Origin: Oligoflexia bacterium
GTDB taxonomy: Bacteria; Bdellovibrionota; Bacteriovoracia; Bacteriovoracales; Bacteriovoracaceae
Direction: 5' to 3'
Assembly: GCA_024229115.1 (NCBI GenBank)
Contig: JAAEST010000097.1
Coordinates: 186,001 to 250,000 of the forward strand
Length of the DNA: 64,000 bases
A program made the position numbers and the translations under genes. Below the pieces are notes generated by a model. That model did not search any database, had not been told where the DNA came from, and worked only from the letters and a program-made list of their open reading frames with translations. Of the stretch, positions 1 through 9,600 are shown piece after piece (position 1 is the first letter of the stretch; every line of letters begins with the position of its first letter).

Positions 1-1
1 T

Positions 2-787
2 AAGAGTGTTGGTGAATATATTGAAACTAAGCTTTCAATTATTAAAACACTTAGCCCTGATGACACTCTTGTTGTTAACTTCGACAAGCTCGCTCATAAC
101 ACTTTCTTTAGAAATGCCCAGTGTAGAACTTACTGGTACTCAAGAAAGTCCTTTGTGAACATGGGTGTAATGAATGAAATCCAAGGAACTCATTTTCATG
201 AAAGAAGAATTCATTCAAATATTAACTACCATTCTGAGTTTGTAGTTAAGGCCATGAGAATTATCGGACAAGAAAATAGAGAAAACCTTCTTGCTGCAAT
301 TACAGCATGTAAGGCCCTTGAAGTTTCTGATAAATCGATTCAAAAATGTATTGAAAAGTTTCCAGGAATTCCTCATCGTTTAGAGTTCCTTATGGAAAAG
401 AATGGAGTAAGTTTTTATAACGACTCTAAAGCAACTACTCTTCCAGAACTTTGTAAAAGTATTAAATCTTTTAAAGCACCAGTTATTTTAATTGCTGGTG
501 GTAAAGACATTGAAGAAGTTGATTATGAACCATTTGCTCAAGATATGATTGATCACTCTCGTGTTTTAGTTCTCGTAGGTGAATCAAAAGAAAGAATGAA
601 TAGAGCGTTAGGAGAACATCCACAAACTTATATTGTTGGTTCGTTTGAAGAGTCTATTCTCTTTGCTTATCAGAAATCAAGAACTGGGGATACAATTTTA
701 CTTTCACCAGGAAATCCAGCTACTGACTTTTTTAGAGATTACCAAGAAAGAGGTAATTACTATAAAAAGTTGGTTTATCAGCTGTAA
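2..787 (+). CDS. murD: UDP-N-acetylmuramoylalanine--D-glutamate ligase (MurD), 5' end outside window
   Basis: The reading frame is open from base 2, so the gene begins upstream of the window and about 261 C-terminal codons are present. MurD adds D-glutamate to UDP-MurNAc-L-Ala in the cytoplasm with ATP. The visible part has the Mur ligase C-terminal domain: FPGIPHRLE, then FYNDSKATT (the family's NDSKATN-type motif), LIAGGKD, and a terminal SPGNPATDFF..YQERG, a variant of the usual SPAxASFDxFxxxxxRG. It lies upstream of ftsW, as in other dcw clusters. The N-terminal Rossmann and ATP-binding parts cannot be judged. Identification is firm from motifs and context. Confidence 0.93.
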   Translation, partial: KSVGEYIETKLSIIKTLSPDDTLVVNFDKLAHNTFFRNAQCRTYWYSRKSFVNMGVMNEIQGTHFHERRIHSNINYHSEFVVKAMRIIGQENRENLLAAITACKALEVSDKSIQKCIEKFPGIPHRLEFLMEKNGVSFYNDSKATTLPELCKSIKSFKAPVILIAGGKDIEEVDYEPFAQDMIDHSRVLVLVGESKERMNRALGEHPQTYIVGSFEESILFAYQKSRTGDTILLSPGNPATDFFRDYQERGNYYKKLVYQL

Positions 788-827
788 TTTAGCTAGACCT
801 TTTTGCTTGGTCTGTTAAAATATTCTT

Positions 828-2009
828 ATGGAGAATAAACAGACCATTCTAGATAAAAACGTAAAATATTTTATTGCGATCCTATCGCTTATCGTAGCGA
901 TAGGAATTATCATGGTATTTTCCTCAAGTTATATTTATGCACAAGAACACTTCGGAAGTTCTGCCCATTTCTTCTACAGACAACTGATCTATTTAGGTGT
1001 TTCAGTAGTTCTTTGTTTTATTGTTTCACAGACGAAGACAAGTTTTTGGATAAAATTTGGTTTTGCCTTTCAATGCATTGTCATGCTTATGCTTCTGCTT
1101 ACCTTTATGCCGGGAATAAGTAACAAGGTGAACGGTGCAAGTAGATGGCTAGTATTTGGAGGGGTTGGTATTCAGCCAGGTGAGTTTTGTAAGTACACCA
1201 TTCTTCTCGCATGTATTCCCTTCTTTCAAAACTTCAATAGATTAAATAGAAATCAAATTATTCAATATGCACTACCTATCTTAGGAAGTCTTTTAATACT
1301 TGTTCTTCAACCAGACTTTGGTACTTTTAGTATATGTTTTATTATTTTAGCAGCAGCTTGTTTCTTAAGTGAATTTCCAAGAAAATATTTTTATAGCTCT
1401 CTTCTTGTTGGTTTTATTGGTGTTGTTGGAATTTTATTTGCTGAACCGTATCGAGTAAAAAGATTACTTACTTACCTAGACCCATGGAAGAATCCACAAA
1501 CTTCAGGATTTCAAATCATTCAGTCATACTTGGCCTTTGCAAATGGGTCTTTTATCGGAAAGGGACTTGGTAATTCAGTAGAGAAATTATTCTATCTTCC
1601 TGAAGCTCATAATGACTTTATCTTCTCAGTAATTGGTGAGGAGTTAGGGTTTTTGGGAGTCTCCCTTATGGTAGGTCTTTTTCTTTTGCTTGTTTATTTT
1701 GGGCTTAGAATCTCTTTAGCGATGACAACTTCAACACGATTTATCCTTTGCGGAACGCTCGTGCTTGCTATTGGAATTCAAGCATTTCTCAATATGGGTG
1801 TTGTTCTTGGCCTATTACCTACAAAGGGCTTAAATTTACCATTTGTCAGTAGTGGTGGCTCATCACTTCTTGCCAACTTCTTTGCTATAGGGTTAATTTT
1901 GAGTTGTGTTCGTGCTGAGAGACGGGAACTCAACTCATATAATAGCTACGATAGATCACAAGAGGATTTATTTGCACGTAGTCATGAGAATTCTTTCAGT
2001 ACTTATTAA
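828..2009 (+). CDS. ftsW: FtsW, SEDS-family septal peptidoglycan polymerase
   Basis: A 393-residue polytopic membrane protein with about ten hydrophobic segments. FtsW polymerises lipid II into glycan strands at the division septum with its partner class B PBP. The SEDS signature is clear: GFQIIQSYLAFANG followed by GKGLGNSVEKLFYLPEAHNDFIF and the IGEELGFLG segment, and late in the protein a LPTKGLNLPFVSSGGSSL motif. The ATG lies 40 bases after murD stops. A short hydrophilic tail (after about residue 365) faces the cytoplasm. RodA is the alternative SEDS member, but the position between murD and murC fits FtsW. Confidence 0.95.
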   Translation: MENKQTILDKNVKYFIAILSLIVAIGIIMVFSSSYIYAQEHFGSSAHFFYRQLIYLGVSVVLCFIVSQTKTSFWIKFGFAFQCIVMLMLLLTFMPGISNKVNGASRWLVFGGVGIQPGEFCKYTILLACIPFFQNFNRLNRNQIIQYALPILGSLLILVLQPDFGTFSICFIILAAACFLSEFPRKYFYSSLLVGFIGVVGILFAEPYRVKRLLTYLDPWKNPQTSGFQIIQSYLAFANGSFIGKGLGNSVEKLFYLPEAHNDFIFSVIGEELGFLGVSLMVGLFLLLVYFGLRISLAMTTSTRFILCGTLVLAIGIQAFLNMGVVLGLLPTKGLNLPFVSSGGSSLLANFFAIGLILSCVRAERRELNSYNSYDRSQEDLFARSHENSFSTY

Positions 2010-2022
2010 TTGAAGGAATTAC

Positions 2023-3411
2023 ATGAATCATTCAGCTAAAAAGTTAAAAATTCACTTTATTGGTATTGGTGGAATCGGGATGTCTGGTATCGCAGAAATT
2101 TTAATTCACATGGGCTATAAAGTAAGTGGAAGCGACATCAGTCCTTCTCATAACACTGACAAGCTTAAAGGCTTTGGTGCAGAGATATTTATTGGTCATA
2201 AAGAAGAAAATCTTAAAGATGTAAATATTGTTGTCTATAGTTCAGCTATTAGTGAAGAAAACCCTGAGTTTTCTTTTGCAAAAAAAGAAAATATTCCACT
2301 TCTTAGAAGAGCTGAGATGCTTGCAGAAATTATGAGATTAAAGCAAGGTATTGCGATTGCAGGTACTCACGGTAAGACAACGACTACAAGTATACTGGCA
2401 ACGATTTTAAAAGAAAGTCATCTTGAACCAACATATGCTATCGGTGGAATCGTTGAAAACCTAAAAGGGCATGCAAGCATTGGTACAGGAACATACTTTG
2501 TTGCTGAAGCCGATGAGTCTGATGGAAGTTTTCTTCTCTTAAGCCCACTCTATTCAGTAATTACCAATATTGATGATGATCATTTAGATCACTATGGATC
2601 ACGTGAAGAAATTTTTAAGGCCTTTCTTAAATTTGCGAATAAAATTCCATTTTATGGGCTTTGTGCACTCAATGGAAATGACGAACAAGTAGCTCAGTTA
2701 CGTAAGAAGTTAAAAAAGCCATATGTTCAATTTGGAATTTCAGAAGATGAAAATGAGTTTGAGTATTGCGCTAAGAATGTTCGCTTTGAAGAAGGTGTAC
2801 AAACTTATGATCTTTATTTTGAAGGAAAGAAGCAAGTAACCATTACAATTAAACTTCCTGGTGAGCATAATATTTCAAATTCGCTAGGAGCGATTGCTAT
2901 TGCACATAATGTAGGACTCGATTTTAATACTATAAAGACTGGTGTTGAAAAATTTGAAGGTGTCGGACGCCGTTTTCAAACGTTAAAGAAAACTGAAAAC
3001 TTTGAACTTATTGACGATTACGGACATCATCCAACCGAAATTGAAAAAACAATTAAAGCCCTAAGGTCAAAAGTTGGTGATGAGAAATTAGTCGTCTTCT
3101 TTGAGCCACATCGATTCTCTAGAACAAGAGACTGTTGGAACCAGTTTCTTCATTGCTTTAATTTAGCTGATAAAGTCTATATGGCACCTATTTATCCGGC
3201 ATCTGAAAAACCAATCACTGGTATTAACTCTAAAAGATTAAAAGAAGATATCAATAAACTTCATCCAGAATTAATTGAAACTCTTTCTGATTTAGATGAA
3301 ATGCAAACTAAGATGAATGAACTTCAAAAAGAAAATGTTCATGTATTAACATTGGGTGCAGGTTCAATTGGTAGAAAAATTAGGGACTGGGTTCTTGAAA
3401 ATAATAAATGA
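2023..3411 (+). CDS. murC: UDP-N-acetylmuramate--L-alanine ligase (MurC)
   Basis: A 462-residue cytoplasmic Mur ligase that attaches L-alanine to UDP-MurNAc. Visible motifs are the N-terminal GIGGIGMSGIAEIL dinucleotide-type loop, the ATP P-loop GTHGKTTTTS near residue 110, the EADESDGSF segment, NIDDDHLDHYG, the HN pair in PGEHNISNSLGA, and DDYGHHPTEI in the C-terminal domain. Length is usual for the family. It follows ftsW by 13 bases with a GAAGGA ribosome site. murG, which lies between ftsW and murC in most dcw clusters, is missing here. Confidence 0.97.
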   Translation: MNHSAKKLKIHFIGIGGIGMSGIAEILIHMGYKVSGSDISPSHNTDKLKGFGAEIFIGHKEENLKDVNIVVYSSAISEENPEFSFAKKENIPLLRRAEMLAEIMRLKQGIAIAGTHGKTTTTSILATILKESHLEPTYAIGGIVENLKGHASIGTGTYFVAEADESDGSFLLLSPLYSVITNIDDDHLDHYGSREEIFKAFLKFANKIPFYGLCALNGNDEQVAQLRKKLKKPYVQFGISEDENEFEYCAKNVRFEEGVQTYDLYFEGKKQVTITIKLPGEHNISNSLGAIAIAHNVGLDFNTIKTGVEKFEGVGRRFQTLKKTENFELIDDYGHHPTEIEKTIKALRSKVGDEKLVVFFEPHRFSRTRDCWNQFLHCFNLADKVYMAPIYPASEKPITGINSKRLKEDINKLHPELIETLSDLDEMQTKMNELQKENVHVLTLGAGSIGRKIRDWVLENNK

Positions 3412-4321
3412 TATAAAAAAAATATCAGGTCTTGAGATTTTTGAGAATCAAGATCTTAAAAAGTTTTCAACTATGAGACTTGAGTCCAAAGGTAATTTGG
3501 TTGTAGTTAAAACAATCAAAGCTCTATCTGATTTATTAAAGTTGCTTAATAAAGAGAATCAGAAGTTTCACATTCTAGGATGGGGAGCAAATCAATTACT
3601 GGCTAAAGAATTTAGTGTGCCAGTTATAAAATTAGAATTCGATTTTGATAAAAGTTATTTATCTCAAGTAAGAGATGAATATATTCTTCCTGCAAGTGTC
3701 TCTATTCCAGTTCTCTCCTCTCATGCTACCAAGTTTGGATTAAAGGGATGGGAGGTTTTTACGGGCGTTCCAGCCTCTTTAGGTGGCGCTATTTTTATGA
3801 ATGCAGGAACAAACCTTGGTGAGATTGGTGATCTTGTAAAATTGGTCAAAATTATGACAAATTCAGGTGATATTATAGAACGTGTTATACAAAAGGGCGA
3901 TTTCTCATATAGAAAGAATAACTTTCTTAAAGAAAATGAAATTATTGTTGAGGCCACTTTAGTTCATCATGGTGTTGATGAATCCATAAAAAATAAAATT
4001 AAGGACTACTTGGCCTTGAGAAATAAAACTCAACCACTCAAAGAGTTTACTTGTGGTTGTATTTTTAAAAATTACTACGATGAAAGTAAAACTAAATTAG
4101 GAATGAAAACTTGCAGGGCAGGCCAAGCTATAGATATAATAGGACTTAAGGGATTTCAAATTAACTCATTAAGAGTTAGTCCAAAGCATGCAAACTTTAT
4201 GGAAAACCTTGGAGACTCAAATATTGAAGATGTTTCTAAGATGATTAATAAAGTTAAGAAAGTTTTAAACTGGCAGTTTGGAGTAGATTTTGAAACGGAA
4301 GTTAAAATCCCGAAGGACTAA
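3395..4321 (+). CDS. murB: UDP-N-acetylenolpyruvoylglucosamine reductase (MurB)
   Basis: A flavoprotein of about 308 residues that reduces UDP-GlcNAc-enolpyruvate with NADPH to UDP-MurNAc. Seen are the FAD-binding LGWGANQLL segment, TGVPASLGGAIFMNAG, and CGCIFKNY, where many relatives have the catalytic serine (GSxFKN); cysteine occupies the position here. The C-terminal FETEV carries the expected glutamate. I chose TTG at 3395, preceded by AGGGA with about 8 bases spacing and overlapping murC by 17 bases. An in-frame ATG at 3356 would add 13 residues that do not look like MurB. Confidence 0.92.
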   Translation: MKIINDIKKISGLEIFENQDLKKFSTMRLESKGNLVVVKTIKALSDLLKLLNKENQKFHILGWGANQLLAKEFSVPVIKLEFDFDKSYLSQVRDEYILPASVSIPVLSSHATKFGLKGWEVFTGVPASLGGAIFMNAGTNLGEIGDLVKLVKIMTNSGDIIERVIQKGDFSYRKNNFLKENEIIVEATLVHHGVDESIKNKIKDYLALRNKTQPLKEFTCGCIFKNYYDESKTKLGMKTCRAGQAIDIIGLKGFQINSLRVSPKHANFMENLGDSNIEDVSKMINKVKKVLNWQFGVDFETEVKIPKD

Positions 4322-4323
4322 AG

Positions 4324-5070
4324 ATTAGAAAGTTAAAAGCTTTTGCCCTAATTTCAACAATTGTTATCACAGCAAATTCTTATGCTGCGATTTCTCCTGA
4401 AAATAAAAAAGTTAAATACAAGACAACCTTTGGAAGCTGTCCTAGCCGTACTGTTGGGACTTTAACTCTCAAATTACTAAAAACTTTTGAGCAAACAAAA
4501 TCACTGAGAAAAATAAAAGAAAGAATTGTTTCAGAGAAGCTTAACGAAAAACACTTTGTTACTGACTATAAAATTAAATATGACCCAGTAAAAAAGGGAC
4601 TCCATTTTCGCTATGAGTGTCCAGAACCATTAATGAAAGTGCAGATATATAAAGAAAATGGTCTAGATTCTTATGAAGCCATTCTTGTCGATAATGGAGA
4701 GCTTTTTGATCCAACATATGAAGTTTTATTAAGATCAGAAAAAAAACTTAAAGGTAATCTTCCCTACTTTGCTCTACCTGTAGGTGAAATGGATAAGAAA
4801 ATTCAAAAAGAAGTGTCGCACATCGTTAAAAATATGAAGAAGAACTTTAGAAAGAAGATTTCTGAAGTAATTCTTAATGAAAATAAGGACTTAACTATCA
4901 TTTTATCGATTAATGGAGGGCCTTCGAGCGTTTTCATTGGTAAGGATGACTGGTCAGAAAAGGTTGAAAAGCTAAAGAAAATAGTTAGTTACATGGAAAA
5001 GAAGCGAAAGATCCCGGCCATTATAAATCTTACAAATTCTAAAAAAGTGGTTGTCAAGTTTAATGAGTAA
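4324..5070 (+). CDS. ftsQ: FtsQ-like division protein (POTRA), apparent ATT start
   Basis: The frame is open for 248 codons after a stop at 4303-4305, but contains no ATG until 4633. An ATT at 4324 has GAAGGA 6 bases upstream and begins a peptide with basic residues, a hydrophobic stretch and an ANSYA-A site that resembles a signal peptide or membrane anchor. The following region resembles a POTRA domain (GLHFRYECPEPLMKV), and AILVDNGELFDP plus the tail FIGKDDWSEKVEKL..IINL match the FtsQ C-terminal pattern. FtsQ is a bitopic divisome protein linking FtsB/FtsL. The position between murB and ftsA supports this. Starting at the ATG would remove anchor and POTRA. The start codon is inference; the function is fairly safe. 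Confidence 0.78.
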   Translation: MRKLKAFALISTIVITANSYAAISPENKKVKYKTTFGSCPSRTVGTLTLKLLKTFEQTKSLRKIKERIVSEKLNEKHFVTDYKIKYDPVKKGLHFRYECPEPLMKVQIYKENGLDSYEAILVDNGELFDPTYEVLLRSEKKLKGNLPYFALPVGEMDKKIQKEVSHIVKNMKKNFRKKISEVILNENKDLTIILSINGGPSSVFIGKDDWSEKVEKLKKIVSYMEKKRKIPAIINLTNSKKVVVKFNE

Positions 5071-5111
5071 TCATAAAATTTTTGTGTAATGCTGTGCCCA
5101 CCTGCAGGGCT

Positions 5112-5149
5112 GTTAGAAAGGAATCTAACTAATTTGAGAAAGGAATCTC
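5112..5149 (+). promoter_or_regulatory. Two successive hairpins, each with AAGGAA in the loop, before ftsA
   Basis: Two inverted repeats follow each other in the ftsA leader. The first is GTTAGA-AAGGAA-TCTAAC (5112-5129); the second is GAGA-AAGGAA-TCTC (5136-5149), which ends directly against the ftsA ATG at 5150. In both, the Shine-Dalgarno core AAGGA sits in a six-base loop. The second is the functional ribosome site; the first has no ATG at the right distance. It may be a standby ribosome site or a protein or RNA target controlling ftsA dosage. Confidence 0.55.
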
Positions 5150-6391
5150 ATGAGCGAAAAAAATCTTATAGTTGGTCTAGACGTTGGAACTACTAAAGTT
5201 TGCACAATCGTCGGCGTTCAACATTCACCTACAGATATTGAAATTATTGGAATTGGTACTCATCCAAGTCACGGACTTAAAAAAGGTTCAGTTGTAAATA
5301 TTGATAAGACTGTGAGATCAATTCAAAACTCTGTTGAAGAAGCAAAGCTCATGGCCGGTGTAAATATTTCTTCTGCAACAATTGGAGTAGCTGGAAGTCA
5401 TATCTATAGCTTCAACTCTTCAGGTGTCGTAGCCGTAAGAGATAAGGAAATTACACAAGAAGATGTGGATAGAGTTTTAGAGGCAGCGAAAGCTGTAGTT
5501 ATTCCATCAGATAGAGAAATTATTCATGTTATTCCTCAAGAATTTAGAGTGGATAATACTCAAGGTATTAAGAATCCTATTGGTATGTGTGGAGTTCGTT
5601 TAGAAGTTCATGTTCATATTGTGACTGGTTCTATTTCTCTTATTCAAAACCTCGCAAAATGTGTTGAGCAAACAGGTATTAAGCCTGAGCATATTACACT
5701 TCAACCTATTGCCTCTTCTGAAGCAGTACTTTCTGTAGAAGAAAAGGAAATGGGAATTATTCTTGTCGATATTGGTGGGGGAACAACAGACCTCGCTATT
5801 TGGAAAGATGGATCGCTCATTCATTCACAAATTATTCCAGTTGGCGGGAATCACTTCACAAATGATCTTGCAGTTGCTCTTAAAATTCCTCATGCAGAAG
5901 CAGAGAGAGTAAAAATAAATCATGGAAGCGTTCTTAGTGAAAAATTAAACCAGTCAGCTCATATAACAGTTCAAGGTTTAAGTGGAACAGAACCAAGAGA
6001 AGTTCAATTATCAGTCATTGCCCAAGTACTTGGTGCAAGAGCGGAAGAGCTTTTCGATATTATTAAAGAGGTGATCGCAGATAAGAATCTTTCTGATGAA
6101 ATTACAGGAGGAGTTGTTCTTACTGGCGGTGGTGCTTTGATCAAAGGTCTTAGTGAAATGGGAGAATACCTTTTAGAAAGACCAACTAAAATCGGTTATC
6201 CGGTACCATTTGGTGGGATGACAAATATTATGCAAAACCCAAAGTTTTCTACAGTTCTAGGACTACTCCTAGAAAATGGAAAAAGAAGCAATACTGTTTA
6301 TACAGATAATAACAACCATAATAATAATCAAATGGATTTGATTGGGAGACTTGGTGACTCCCTCAGATCGGTTTTCAAGGAAATTTTCTAA
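5150..6391 (+). CDS. ftsA: Cell division protein FtsA
   Basis: A 413-residue actin-like ATPase that anchors FtsZ filaments to the inner membrane and recruits the divisome. N-terminal [13 protein letters not shown] is the phosphate-1 motif, [16 protein letters not shown] near residue 205 is phosphate-2, and [15 protein letters not shown] is the adenosine motif. A flexible asparagine/histidine-rich linker near residue 385 leads to a C-terminal amphipathic helix ([16 protein letters not shown]) of the kind that binds membrane. It stops 10 bases before the ftsZ ATG. Confidence 0.97.
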   Translation: MSEKNLIVGLDVGTTKVCTIVGVQHSPTDIEIIGIGTHPSHGLKKGSVVNIDKTVRSIQNSVEEAKLMAGVNISSATIGVAGSHIYSFNSSGVVAVRDKEITQEDVDRVLEAAKAVVIPSDREIIHVIPQEFRVDNTQGIKNPIGMCGVRLEVHVHIVTGSISLIQNLAKCVEQTGIKPEHITLQPIASSEAVLSVEEKEMGIILVDIGGGTTDLAIWKDGSLIHSQIIPVGGNHFTNDLAVALKIPHAEAERVKINHGSVLSEKLNQSAHITVQGLSGTEPREVQLSVIAQVLGARAEELFDIIKEVIADKNLSDEITGGVVLTGGGALIKGLSEMGEYLLERPTKIGYPVPFGGMTNIMQNPKFSTVLGLLLENGKRSNTVYTDNNNHNNNQMDLIGRLGDSLRSVFKEIF

Positions 6392-6401
6392 GGGGGAAAA
6401 T

Positions 6402-7940
6402 ATGTTTGAAATCGCTAATGATGAACAAAGAGCGTTCCAAGATGGAGCAAAAATTAAAGTTGTAGGTATTGGTGGAGGCGGATGTAATGCCGTTAATACA
6501 ATGATCAAGTCAGGATTAACTGGTGTTGAATACATTGTTGCTAATACTGACTCACAAGCACTAGCTGCAAACTTAGCACCGACTAAAGTACAGCTTGGTG
6601 TAGAAATTACTAAAGGATTAGGTGCTGGAGCCAACCCAGAAGTTGGAAGAAAAGCAGCACTTGATGAATATGAAAAGCTTTCTGAAGTATTAGAAGGTGC
6701 AGACATGGTATTCATTACTGCCGGAATGGGTGGTGGAACAGGTACTGGTGCTGCTCCAGTTATTGCTAAACTTTGTAAAGAATTAGGTGCACTTACTGTT
6801 GGTGTAGTAACAAAGCCATTTCTTTTCGAAGGAAAGAAAAGATTCAGACAAGCAGATGCTGGGATCCAAGTTCTAGAAGAAAATGTTGATTCACTAATTA
6901 CTATTCCTAACCAAAGACTTCTTTATATTGCTGGAGAAAGTCTTTCACTTGTTGAAACTTTCAAGAAAGCAGATGAAGTTCTTCTAAATGCTGTAAGAGG
7001 TATTTCAGATCTTATCAACAATACAGGTCACATTAATGCTGACTTTGCTGATGTTAAAACTGTAATGGCCAACAAAGGTCTTTCTTTAATGGGGACAGGT
7101 GGAGCAACTGGTCCTGATAGAGCAATTAAAGCGGCAACGGAAGCAATATCTTCACCACTTCTAGAGGACATTTCAATTGATGGTGCAACGGGAATCATTA
7201 TCAACATTACAGGTAATGAATCTTTAACAATGCATGAAACAAATGAAGCAGTAACTCTAATTATGGAAGCTGCTGATGATGAAGCAGAAATCATTTTTGG
7301 TACAGTTATCGATGATACGATGGAAGATGACATTAAAGTTACAGTTGTAGCAACTGGACTTGGTGGACTAGAAAAAGTAACAACAACTTCTATTAAACAA
7401 AATAAAGAAAGAGAATGGAATCAAGAAGCTACTGCAACAACTATGAGTGCATCAAGAGTTGAAGAGTCTACTGTTTCTTACTCAACTAATAGAGCTGAGA
7501 CGACTCAAGCAGCTCCAGCTGTTGAAAGAAGAGAAGTACAATCTCTTGAAGCAGAAACAGCACCTGAGCAGGATGAAGTCTTTATTGATGAGCCGGCATC
7601 TTTCGAGCAGACGACTCAAGAGGCAGCTCCTGCAGAGCAAAGCTCTCTTATGAAATCAATTAAGGAAGCTGCTGTAAATTACGAAGCTGCTCAAACAACT
7701 GAGTCAGTAGAGCAACGTGCACAAGGTAATGAAGTAAGAGAAGCAAGAAGAGAGCCTGCTAGATCATTAGATCGCAATGAAGCAGCTCCAGAAGCTCAAA
7801 GAAATGCTTCAAGAGCAAAGTCTATCGCTGAAAAACTTGGATTCATTAATTTTGATGAAGATGAGTTAGATAGACCATCTTACCTTAGAAAGGAAGAAAA
7901 GAAGGAAAATCAAGATAGACAAAGACCATTAGATTTATAG
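6402..7940 (+). CDS. ftsZ: Cell division protein FtsZ
   Basis: A 512-residue tubulin-like GTPase that forms the division ring. The start is ATG 6402 after AAGGGGGAA; an upstream in-frame start would overlap ftsA. Seen are [13 protein letters not shown], the tubulin signature [10 protein letters not shown] near residue 110, and NTDSQAL. The GTPase core ends near residue 320. A long linker rich in A, E, Q and T (about 320-480) follows, then the conserved C-terminal peptide [10 protein letters not shown], which binds FtsA. The linker makes the protein longer than the common 380-400 residues. A terminator follows. Confidence 0.98.
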   Translation: MFEIANDEQRAFQDGAKIKVVGIGGGGCNAVNTMIKSGLTGVEYIVANTDSQALAANLAPTKVQLGVEITKGLGAGANPEVGRKAALDEYEKLSEVLEGADMVFITAGMGGGTGTGAAPVIAKLCKELGALTVGVVTKPFLFEGKKRFRQADAGIQVLEENVDSLITIPNQRLLYIAGESLSLVETFKKADEVLLNAVRGISDLINNTGHINADFADVKTVMANKGLSLMGTGGATGPDRAIKAATEAISSPLLEDISIDGATGIIINITGNESLTMHETNEAVTLIMEAADDEAEIIFGTVIDDTMEDDIKVTVVATGLGGLEKVTTTSIKQNKEREWNQEATATTMSASRVEESTVSYSTNRAETTQAAPAVERREVQSLEAETAPEQDEVFIDEPASFEQTTQEAAPAEQSSLMKSIKEAAVNYEAAQTTESVEQRAQGNEVREARREPARSLDRNEAAPEAQRNASRAKSIAEKLGFINFDEDELDRPSYLRKEEKKENQDRQRPLDL

Positions 7941-7962
7941 TAGTTTTTGTCATTTCCCCCAA

Positions 7963-9600
7963 TTAGGCCTCCTTCTGGGAGGCCTTTTTATATGTATGAA
8001 AGATAACTTCAGGTTTATAGCCAAACAGATTAACAATCTCTCTTCGTAATTCAACCTTGATAATCTCAAATACTTTTTCAGAAATAAATGAATAACGCTT
8101 TCTTAAAGCATCGACGGTAAGAAGTGTTTCCCCGTTTTCCTCATAGTGCTCAGGAATACCTGCCGTTGAAATAGAGAAGTCTTTCTTAAACTGTGAAACG
8201 ATAATGAGACCTTTTTCAGCAATTTTTCTTCTCTCTTTTAATGATTCTTTAGGAAGTTTCTTTCCTTTTCCATGAATATTGGAATGTAAAAATTCTTCAT
8301 CAAGTTCAGAAATTTTATAATCTTTATTATATAAAGAGATTGATTGATAATTGGTTAGCCAATCTGACTTGTAACCAAGATCTTTTGCAAACTCAACATG
8401 TCTTTTGAGAAAGAAACTTTCTCCATGAATAGGGATGATTAAATCAGGATTACATTCACTATATAGTCTTTTTAGGTCATCTCTTCCTGGGTGACCAGAA
8501 ACATGTATTAAAAGATCAGCTGGTGTGATTATCTCAGAGCCAAATTCGGAAATTTGATTCATAAGTATTGAGATATTTTTTTCATTTCCCGGAATGGCCT
8601 TAGAACTAAAGACAAAGACATCACCCTCATCAGGTTTATATCGTTTATCTTCACCATACCCTACTCTTCTAAGGGCAGAACGAAAATCACCCTGACACCC
8701 AGATAAAAGAACGACTTGTTTTTTTTGATAGTCCTTTACTTGGTCTGGTTGCTGAAGAGTTTTTGCTTCTTCTGTTGTGATAATCTCAGTTTCAATAGCA
8801 ATTTGAATATAGCTTTGGAAGCTTCTTCCATAAGGGACAACTTTTAGGCCACAATCATAAGCAGATTGAAGAATTGATTTAACCCTCCAAATATTAGAAC
8901 TGAAAGTTGTAAGAAAAACTCTCTTGTAATCCCTTGAGAAAATTTCTTTAAAGTTATCGATGAGCATCGTTTCACTTGGTGTTTCAAGAGTCGAAGAAAT
9001 GATATTGGTTGAATCAGGCATTAACGTGAAAGAAGATAAGCCTTTTCTTAATGATTTCAATTTTTCGAAATTGAAGGGTGACTCGTAGATCGAAAAGTCA
9101 TCAATTTTGAAGTCTGAACAATAAAATATTCCTTCATTACTAATAGTATTTGTTAAAAAAATACCAAATGTTTCCGGAATTGAATGATTTACAGATACTG
9201 GATCTATCTTGAGCTCATTAAAAATAAGGCTCGACGATTCATTATAAATATTTATTTTCTTAGAAATCTTATTTTCATTAAATTTCTTTCTTATTAAAGC
9301 AGCAGTGAAATTAGAAGCATAAATAGGAACATGAGGAAACTTAGAAACGAAATGAATAATCGCACCGATGTGGTCTTCATGACCATGGGTAATGACTAGA
9401 GCTTCAATTTCAGTATTATTTAAATAATCTAAGTCTGGAATAAGATAATTAATCCCTAAATTTGAATCTATGGGAAAGAGAATTCCACAATCAATAATAA
9501 TATTTGTGTTAGGACCTTGAAAAAGGACCATATTAGAACCAATTTGAGAGAGGCCACCTAGTGGAGTAACTTTAAAGGAATTGGTTATTTTGTTCGTCAT
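7963..9600 (-). CDS. rnj: Ribonuclease J
   Basis: A 545-residue metallo-beta-lactamase/beta-CASP ribonuclease with 5'-3' exonuclease and endonuclease activity for mRNA decay and rRNA maturation. The zinc-binding HGHEDHIGA motif lies near residue 75. PVSVNHSIPET, FYCSDFK and MPDSTN follow, then the beta-CASP part with VLLSGCQGD and SGHPGRDDL, IPIHGE, and a C-terminal domain. Length is usual for bacterial RNase J. The C-terminal codons lie within the ftsZ terminator stem. udk overlaps its start by 29 bases, so the two form one transcript. Confidence 0.95.
   Translation of the reverse strand: MTNKITNSFKVTPLGGLSQIGSNMVLFQGPNTNIIIDCGILFPIDSNLGINYLIPDLDYLNNTEIEALVITHGHEDHIGAIIHFVSKFPHVPIYASNFTAALIRKKFNENKISKKINIYNESSSLIFNELKIDPVSVNHSIPETFGIFLTNTISNEGIFYCSDFKIDDFSIYESPFNFEKLKSLRKGLSSFTLMPDSTNIISSTLETPSETMLIDNFKEIFSRDYKRVFLTTFSSNIWRVKSILQSAYDCGLKVVPYGRSFQSYIQIAIETEIITTEEAKTLQQPDQVKDYQKKQVVLLSGCQGDFRSALRRVGYGEDKRYKPDEGDVFVFSSKAIPGNEKNISILMNQISEFGSEIITPADLLIHVSGHPGRDDLKRLYSECNPDLIIPIHGESFFLKRHVEFAKDLGYKSDWLTNYQSISLYNKDYKISELDEEFLHSNIHGKGKKLPKESLKERRKIAEKGLIIVSQFKKDFSISTAGIPEHYEENGETLLTVDALRKRYSFISEKVFEIIKVELRREIVNLFGYKPEVIFHTYKKASQKEA
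7966..7988 (+). terminator. Rho-independent terminator after ftsZ
   Basis: GGCCTCC (7966-7972) pairs with GGAGGCC (7978-7984) around the loop TTCTG, followed by four T. It ends the dcw operon. The hairpin overlaps the last codons of the convergent RNase J gene, whose stop is at 7963-7965. Confidence 0.85.

Noticed and set aside
6269-6715. Minus-strand frame across the ftsA-ftsZ junction
   Set aside because: It is antisense to two certain genes, has no promoter or ribosome site, and resembles no family.
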